DNA of 64,000 bases from Bacteroidia bacterium (lineage in GTDB: Bacteria; Bacteroidota; Bacteroidia; UKL13-3), in assembly GCA_019695215.1 (NCBI GenBank), contig JAIBAK010000014.1, positions 1-64,000 of the forward strand, read 5' to 3'. Positions 59,078 through 64,000 of the stretch are shown here, one piece after another (the first letter of the stretch is position 1; every line of letters starts with the position of its first letter). The notes below the pieces were generated by a model. It worked only from the letters and a program-made list of their open reading frames with translations, was not told where the DNA came from and did no database searches. Both the position numbers and the translations under genes were made by a program.

Positions 59078-60103
59078 ATGATGATTGATGTAAGAAGTGA
59101 CACCGTTACGAAACCTACCAAAGAAATGCTCGAAGCCATGATGCAGGCAAAAGTGGGCGATGATGTATTTGGAGAGGATGAAACCGTAAATGCGCTGCAG
59201 GAAAAGGCTGCACAATTATTTGGAATGGAAGCCGCTTTGTTTTGCAGCAGCGGTACACAAACCAATCAGATTGCCATAAAAGTGCATACACAACCGGGCG
59301 ATGAAGTGATTTGTTCGGAGCTGGCTCATATTTACCTGTACGAAGGCGGTGGCATTGCCTTTAATTCGGGCGCATCGGTGAGGTTGCTTTCCGGTGACCG
59401 CGGCAGGTTTACTGCACAACAGGTAAGCGAAAACATAAATAAAAAAACGGACGTCCATTTTGCCCTTACCCGTATGGTGGGAGTTGAAAACACCATGAAC
59501 AAAGGAGGCGGCTGTTGCTGGGATTTGAATGAACTGAAGCGTATTAAAACTGTTTGTGCCGATAACGGACTGGCCTTTCACTTAGATGGCGCCCGGTTGT
59601 TTAATGCGCTTGTGGCAAAAGGAGAACAACCTGCGCAATACGGAAATCTATTTGACACCATTTCCATTTGTTTATCTAAGGGATTAGGCGCTCCGGTAGG
59701 TTCGCTTTTGCTCGGAACCCGCAGCCATATTGAAAAGGCCCGAAGAATCCGCAAGGTATTGGGTGGTGGCATGCGACAGGCAGGTTTTTTAGCAGCAGCG
59801 GGTATTTACGCCCTCGATCATCACATAACCCGATTGAGCGAAGATCATCAAAAAGCAAAAGCTCTTGAGCAATTACTCGCTTCGCAAAACTATGTAGAAA
59901 CCGTGTTGCCGGCTGAAACCAACGTGGTGATATTTAAACTTGGTGACCATATTGCCATGGAAACTTTTTTAAACTACCTGCAAAATAACGGGGTTAAGGC
60001 GGTGAGCATGGGCAGGCAACTGATTCGTTTTGTAATGCACCTCGATATAAACAATGAGCTGTTTGAAAGGCTTTGTTCAGTAGTGACTTCGTTTGAAGGT
60101 TGA
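59078..60103 (+). CDS. ltaE: Low-specificity L-threonine aldolase
   Basis: The PLP enzyme splits L-threonine or L-allo-threonine into glycine and acetaldehyde. From ATG 59078 it is 341 residues and starts [14 protein letters not shown]; an ATG one codon later is equally possible, and a TTG at 59054 would add a non-homologous extension. It has [27 protein letters not shown], the [12 protein letters not shown] block, PLP Lys201 in [12 protein letters not shown] and [14 protein letters not shown], all typical of GLY1/LtaE. Confidence 0.93.
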   Translation: MMIDVRSDTVTKPTKEMLEAMMQAKVGDDVFGEDETVNALQEKAAQLFGMEAALFCSSGTQTNQIAIKVHTQPGDEVICSELAHIYLYEGGGIAFNSGASVRLLSGDRGRFTAQQVSENINKKTDVHFALTRMVGVENTMNKGGGCCWDLNELKRIKTVCADNGLAFHLDGARLFNALVAKGEQPAQYGNLFDTISICLSKGLGAPVGSLLLGTRSHIEKARRIRKVLGGGMRQAGFLAAAGIYALDHHITRLSEDHQKAKALEQLLASQNYVETVLPAETNVVIFKLGDHIAMETFLNYLQNNGVKAVSMGRQLIRFVMHLDINNELFERLCSVVTSFEG

Positions 60104-60163
60104 TTTTATTTAGCTTGTTTCAAAACTTAACAATTTCTTAACTTTGGCTCACGGGTGGCCGAA

Positions 60164-60171
60164 TACCTTTG
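60164..60171 (+). promoter_or_regulatory. -7 promoter element (TACCTTTG) for the first PiT transporter
   Basis: TACCTTTG fits TAnnTTTG; TTTG at 60143-60146 lies 17 bases upstream as a -33 candidate. It excludes the GTG start at 60155 and supports the ATG at 60191. Confidence 0.6.
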
Positions 60172-60190
60172 CCCGTATAAAGGGTTTTAT

Positions 60191-61594
60191 ATGTTTGGTT
60201 TAGATGCAACACTCACCACACTGCTCATTTTTTGCCTGCTGGCAGCTTGTGTATTTGAATTTATCAATGGATTTCATGATACGGCTAATGCAGTAGCTAC
60301 TGTAATTTATACTAATTCGCTCAAACCCTGGATTGCTGTTTTATGGTCGGGTGTCTGGAATTTTATCGGGGTATTGGCCGGAGGTATTACCGTGGCCATG
60401 GGCATAAGCAACCTGCTGCCCGTAGAGGTGCTTACCGATGCGAACATTTTTCATAACGTAGCCTTAATCCTGTCACTGCTGCTCACGGCTATCTTCTGGA
60501 ATTTTGGTACGTGGTACTTAGGTATTCCCTGTTCCAGTTCGCACACCCTTATCGGTTCAATTCTCGGGGTTGGCTTAGCTTATTCGTTCATAGCACCCAA
60601 TCCGTCTACCTCCTACGTAAACTGGAGCAAAGCAACCGATATTGGCCTGTCTCTTCTGTTTTCCCCTTTTGTAGGATTCAGTCTGGCCATTCTGGTGATG
60701 TATGTGTTAAAACAGGTTATTAAAAACAAAGTTATTTTTAAAGAACCTGCCACCAATCAGCCTCCGCCCTTCTGGATTCGGGTAGTGCTGTTGCTCACCT
60801 GCACCAGTGTAAGTTATGCCCACGGGTCGAATGACGGACAAAAGGGAGTAGGATTGGTAATGCTTATTCTTATTGCCATAGTACCGGGTTATTTTGCCAT
60901 CAACACTTCGTCTGATATTAATGAATACCGGCACGAGTTAAATGACCTCAAAACGCTGATGCTAAAAATTGACACCAAATCATTAGCTAAAGCCGATAGT
61001 TTTGAATATGCCAAAATGAATGCGCTTGTAGCCGATTTGGATGGTAAAATAAATTCGGCAACTTCCTTTAAGGGGATAAACGAAAAAGAACAGTTCGCCA
61101 TCCGAAAGGATTTGATTATTATTGGTAAAACAAGCAAAAAATTAGTTGAGAGTGAAGACCTGAGCTTAAGTGTAAAAGACAAAAAAGTATTCAAAGAAAA
61201 AACTTCTTCTCTTAAGGAAATTACCGAATATGCTCCCAAATGGGTAATCCTGATGATTGCCCTTTCGCTGGGATTGGGTACCATGGTAGGTTGGAAGAGA
61301 ATTGTACGTACCATTGGGGAGAAAATAGGAAAGGAACACCTTACCTATGCACAGGGCGCCTCGGCCGAACTGGTTGCTGCCACCACCATCAGTTTATCTA
61401 CTTCTATGGGATTACCGGTGAGCACTACTCAGGTATTGTCATCGGGTATTGCCGGAAGTATGGTGGCAAGTAAAGGAATTAAAAATCTGCAGAAAAAAAC
61501 CATTCGCCATATTTTTATCGCCTGGGTGCTTACACTTCCTGTTACCATTTTAGTATCGGGCGGATTGTTCTTATTGCTGAGGTTTTTCCTCTGA
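60191..61594 (+). CDS. PiT-family inorganic phosphate transporter
   Basis: From the ATG at 60191 the protein is 467 residues, with about ten membrane helices and the two PiT signatures: NGFHDTANAVATVIYT in the N-terminal half and YAHGSNDGQKGVGLVM in the C-terminal half. A cytoplasmic loop of about 110 residues (about 255-365) with charged repeats separates the halves. It couples phosphate entry to H+ or Na+. It faces a second PiT gene, which is in a unit with a DUF47 partner, leaving a 49-base gap. Confidence 0.92.
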   Translation: MFGLDATLTTLLIFCLLAACVFEFINGFHDTANAVATVIYTNSLKPWIAVLWSGVWNFIGVLAGGITVAMGISNLLPVEVLTDANIFHNVALILSLLLTAIFWNFGTWYLGIPCSSSHTLIGSILGVGLAYSFIAPNPSTSYVNWSKATDIGLSLLFSPFVGFSLAILVMYVLKQVIKNKVIFKEPATNQPPPFWIRVVLLLTCTSVSYAHGSNDGQKGVGLVMLILIAIVPGYFAINTSSDINEYRHELNDLKTLMLKIDTKSLAKADSFEYAKMNALVADLDGKINSATSFKGINEKEQFAIRKDLIIIGKTSKKLVESEDLSLSVKDKKVFKEKTSSLKEITEYAPKWVILMIALSLGLGTMVGWKRIVRTIGEKIGKEHLTYAQGASAELVAATTISLSTSMGLPVSTTQVLSSGIAGSMVASKGIKNLQKKTIRHIFIAWVLTLPVTILVSGGLFLLLRFFL

Positions 61595-61643
61595 TAAAGT
61601 AATTAAGAAAAAGATTTTAAAAAAGAAGAAACTGGAGACGGAG

Positions 61644-63044
61644 TTATCCGCTAATCCAGTTTACCAGCAGGTATGTTACTGCAGCCAGCATTGCACTTAC
61701 CGGAATAGTTAGAATCCAGGCCCACAATAAATTTACCGTTACTCCCCAGCGCACAGCCGAGAGGCGTTTAGTGGCACCCACACCCATTATTGAACCCGTA
61801 ATGGTGTGCGTGGTACTTACCGGAATTCCCATTTGCTCGGTCATGAATAAGGTTAAAGCGCCCGATGTTTCGGCACTCACTCCTTCAAGCGGAGTTACTT
61901 TGGTAATACGTGTGCCCATGGTTTTAACAATCTTCCATCCGCCACTCATGGTTCCTAAACCAATAGCTGCGTAACAGGCCAGCGGAACCCAATCAGGCAT
62001 TTGTTTTATATCTGAAATATTTCCGTTGGCAATCATCGCTGCCGCAATAATTCCCATTACTTTTTGTGCATCGTTGCCCCCGTGTCCTATGCTGAATGCT
62101 GCTGAAGAAAGCAGTTGCAGCTTTTTAAACATATTCGACATTTTATAGGCAGTAGGCGTTTTAATTTTCTCGACATAAATATAGGCGATAATAAAAATGA
62201 GCATCACCAGCATGATGCAATACACCAATGCCGAGTTGTCGGCTTTCTTTAACTCCTTTACCAGTTTTGTTTCATCAATGGCCGGGTCAACAGTAGTTTT
62301 TACCTGTGTGGCAATTTGTGCGGCACCAAGTTCATCATAAGCTTCAATAAACGGAACAATGGCCGCTACCTTTGCTTTGGCCGAATCAAGTTTTGCTGTT
62401 AGTAAAGGATCTTTTGCCGCATCCTTCTTTAACTTATCTACCTGATACATTTTGCTCACGTTTTCTTCCATTTTGTTCTGTTCGAATTTGTCGAACACCG
62501 CCCATAATGCCATAGCCGAAACCATCATAATTAACACCCGCAGCCAGGTGTTGCGCATAATGGTTACCAGGTTTATTCCCATTGAAATCACCATACCGAT
62601 AAGCGGGGCAAGAAAAATAAATAGCAGGGTTTTGGTAATTTTATCCATTTCGATAATGGAACCGAACGGAACAAATCCTTTGGTTTGGATAGCGTGTGCA
62701 ATAGCGGCACCGGCAAATCCGCCTATAAGTGTATGGGAGGATGAAGATGGAATTCCATACCACCATGTGGTAAGATTCCAGATGATGGCAGCAATAAGAC
62801 CTGAGAAAATAACCGGCAGCGTGATAAACTCTTTGTACACCGTTTTGCCAATGGTATTGGCTACAGCATGATCTTTAAACAAAAAGAATGCAACAAAATT
62901 GAACAGTGCCGCCCACAATACTGCCTGAAACGGAGTGAGCACTTTAGTTGAAACAACCGTAGCAATAGAGTTGGCTGCATCATGAAATCCGTTGATGTAA
63001 TCAAACACCAGTGCCAGAATAATGATTACTACTAAAAAAGTCAT
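61644..63044 (-). CDS. PiT-family inorganic phosphate transporter (paralogue)
   Basis: The 466-residue protein has the PiT signatures NGFHDAANSIATVVSTK and SIGHGGNDAQKVMGII, with about ten membrane helices. Its central cytoplasmic loop (about 205-270) has a different sequence from that of the paralogue at 60191. The low similarity outside the signatures indicates an old duplication. It follows the DUF47 gene by 15 bases and is probably regulated by it. Confidence 0.93.
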   Translation of the reverse strand: MTFLVVIIILALVFDYINGFHDAANSIATVVSTKVLTPFQAVLWAALFNFVAFFLFKDHAVANTIGKTVYKEFITLPVIFSGLIAAIIWNLTTWWYGIPSSSSHTLIGGFAGAAIAHAIQTKGFVPFGSIIEMDKITKTLLFIFLAPLIGMVISMGINLVTIMRNTWLRVLIMMVSAMALWAVFDKFEQNKMEENVSKMYQVDKLKKDAAKDPLLTAKLDSAKAKVAAIVPFIEAYDELGAAQIATQVKTTVDPAIDETKLVKELKKADNSALVYCIMLVMLIFIIAYIYVEKIKTPTAYKMSNMFKKLQLLSSAAFSIGHGGNDAQKVMGIIAAAMIANGNISDIKQMPDWVPLACYAAIGLGTMSGGWKIVKTMGTRITKVTPLEGVSAETSGALTLFMTEQMGIPVSTTHTITGSIMGVGATKRLSAVRWGVTVNLLWAWILTIPVSAMLAAVTYLLVNWISG

Positions 63045-63059
63045 AAATCCTTTCCCGGG

Positions 63060-63707
63060 TTAAGCGTATTTTACCACGATAGACTCAATCACATTAGCCG
63101 CATCTTCAAACTTATCGGTGGCAATTTCCATTACCTGATAAATTTCTCTTTTTTTGATGAGTTCTTTCACATCGGTTTCGGTATCAAACAAGCGCTCAAT
63201 ACACATATCAAATACATCATCGGCCTGATTTTCGAAACTGTTTACCCTTATTACCGCATCGGTAATGCTTTTAATGTTTTTCATGTTGCGCAATTCGAGC
63301 ACGGCCGTTTTTACCTCGTCAGAACCCTGACGGATAATCTGAGCCATTTTCTGAATTCCGCTGTCGTTTGGATTTACTTTATAGAAATTTATTTTTTTGG
63401 CCGATGCAAAAATATAATCGCAAATATCATCAAGAGCTATGGCCAGGTAATGGATATCCTCCCTGTCAAAAGGGGTAATAAAGTTTTTACCCAGCTCCTG
63501 AAAAATCTGATGAGTGAGTTCATCATTATCGTGTTCCAGGTCTTCGAGTTTTTTAATTAAGGCACCGCGCTGATCAAAATCGGGTTCGGCTACCACTTCG
63601 GTAATTAAAGCACCCATAGCCGATACATTCATGGCTACCGACTCAAAAAGGGAGAAAAAAATCCTGTCTTTAGGAAGGAAAATCTGTAGAATGCTGTTGA
63701 GGCTCAT
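63060..63707 (-). CDS. DUF47/PhoU-like Pit accessory protein
   Basis: The 215-residue all-helical protein is of the DUF47 (TIGR00153) family, related to PhoU. Features include LEDLEHDNDELTHQIFQELG, the HYLAIALDDICDYIFASA metal-binding type helix and RVNSFENQADDVFDMCI. Members adjoin PiT transporters and modulate them. It has a -7 promoter element 22 bases upstream and is cotranscribed with the PiT gene at 61644-63044. Confidence 0.93.
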   Translation of the reverse strand: MSLNSILQIFLPKDRIFFSLFESVAMNVSAMGALITEVVAEPDFDQRGALIKKLEDLEHDNDELTHQIFQELGKNFITPFDREDIHYLAIALDDICDYIFASAKKINFYKVNPNDSGIQKMAQIIRQGSDEVKTAVLELRNMKNIKSITDAVIRVNSFENQADDVFDMCIERLFDTETDVKELIKKREIYQVMEIATDKFEDAANVIESIVVKYA

Positions 63708-63729
63708 TTTTTAATTTTTGTTTACGCAA

Positions 63730-63737
63730 CAAAAGTA
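63730..63737 (-). promoter_or_regulatory. -7 promoter element (TACTTTTG on the minus strand) for the DUF47-PiT operon
   Basis: The minus strand reads TACTTTTG, 22 bases before the DUF47 ATG. Confidence 0.55.
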
Positions 63738-63864
63738 GGATTACCCGCGGGATAAGGAAATACTCCCGCCAATTATTTTAGTAAAATAACCGGCCCGTAC
63801 TGCCCCTCTTAAAGCGTCTTTAACTTACTGACAGGCAACCCTCACGAACAACCCGGCCCGTTTA

Positions 63865-64000
63865 TCAGTGTTGAATACTAAGTTGATGTTTATAAATTTC
63901 TCCTTTTTCGGTTTGTATAATCAGCCGGTAATTGCCGTTTTTAAAGGATGAAATTTCTATCTGTTGTGTTCCGCTCAGTCCTGCCTGTTTTTGTATAAGT
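63865..64000 (-). CDS. T9SS sorting-domain-like C-terminal end of a secreted protein (partial)
   Basis: The minus strand is open from the window edge to a TGA at 63865-63867 and gives 44 residues. The translation GTQQIEISSFKNGNYRLIIQTEKGEI has the [IL]..L..G.Y.L.[IV]...G pattern of the last strands of a type A T9SS sorting domain, ending QLSIQH. Only the C terminus is in the window, so the rest of the protein is unknown. Confidence 0.65.
   Translation of the reverse strand, partial: LIQKQAGLSGTQQIEISSFKNGNYRLIIQTEKGEIYKHQLSIQH

Noticed and set aside
1-64000. CRISPR arrays, tRNA and rRNA genes
   Set aside because: No regularly spaced direct repeats and no cloverleaf or rRNA-like sequences were noticed on either strand; a covariance-model scan would be decisive.

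Overview
The window looks like a chromosomal segment of a Bacteroidota bacterium, probably a free-living, non-Bacteroides lineage. The supporting signs are proteins with type IX secretion (T9SS) C-terminal sorting domains, a gliding-motility-type (CHU_C/type B) C-terminal domain protein, a TonB-dependent receptor with an N-terminal carboxypeptidase-regulatory domain, and many copies of the Bacteroidota -7 promoter element TAnnTTTG just upstream of start codons with little Shine-Dalgarno sequence. No rRNA, tRNA, CRISPR array, transposase or integrase was seen.

Layout. 1-99: 3' end of a ComM/YifB-type AAA ATPase gene. 448-3238: AT-rich accessory stretch with an S9-type hydrolase, then three unusual genes: a tandem-repeat protein, a GRDP-like (DUF1399-type) protein and a 91-residue peptide with 13 cysteines. 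3568-6252: two lipoproteins and purK-purE. 6256-11895: M6-like metalloprotease, ALDH7-type dehydrogenase, DUF3108 protein, outer-membrane protein. 11897-14356: molybdenum cofactor genes moaD, moeB, moaE and a fused moaC-moaB. 14454-15755: ParE-type toxin-antitoxin pair beside a LuxR-type response regulator, with a decayed second copy of that regulator's 3' end on the far side of the toxin. 15915-24161: three large secreted-protein genes, one split by a frameshift. 24163-34938: a long leftward set with tauE-like, moaA, PGI/PMI, rfbA, rfbB, galE, a WbpD-like acyltransferase, UDP-xylose synthase, UDP-glucose dehydrogenase and a WbpE-like aminotransferase, interrupted by an opposing KirBac-type potassium channel gene. 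35022-37085: outer-membrane protein and Kdo transferase. 37840-43335: mreB-mreC-mreD-mrdA-rodA cell-shape operon. 43537-45529: an AAA ATPase plus RloB pair (RloAB/AbiL-like, predicted phage defence) bordered by small palindromic repeats. 45683-48335: acetyltransferase, fcl and gmd. 48415-52508: polysaccharide deacetylase, FemAB-like transferase, flavin reductase, meaB and rpiB. 52619-55208: TonB-dependent receptor controlled by a TPP riboswitch with an attenuator, hence a probable thiamine transporter. 55290-60103: DUF3820 protein, lipoprotein hydrolase, PDH E2, thyA, threonine aldolase. 60191-63707: two convergent PiT phosphate transporters and a DUF47/PhoU-like partner. 63865-64000: the 3' end of another secreted-protein gene.

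How the genes work together. The sugar genes supply dTDP-glucose derivatives, UDP-galactose, UDP-glucuronate, UDP-xylose, N-acylated amino sugars and GDP-fucose for LPS or surface glycans, and the Kdo transferase acts on lipid A, but no glycosyltransferase, flippase or polymerase is present apart from waaA. The five Moco genes in two places give precursor Z formation, molybdopterin synthesis and its activation; no moeA or mobA is visible.

The parts most worth a second look are the Cys-rich peptide/GRDP cassette (1598-3238), the toxin-antitoxin module lying between response-regulator-like remnants (14399-15786), the RloAB pair with its palindromic flanks (43398-45659), and the complete TPP riboswitch/attenuator (55003-55208).
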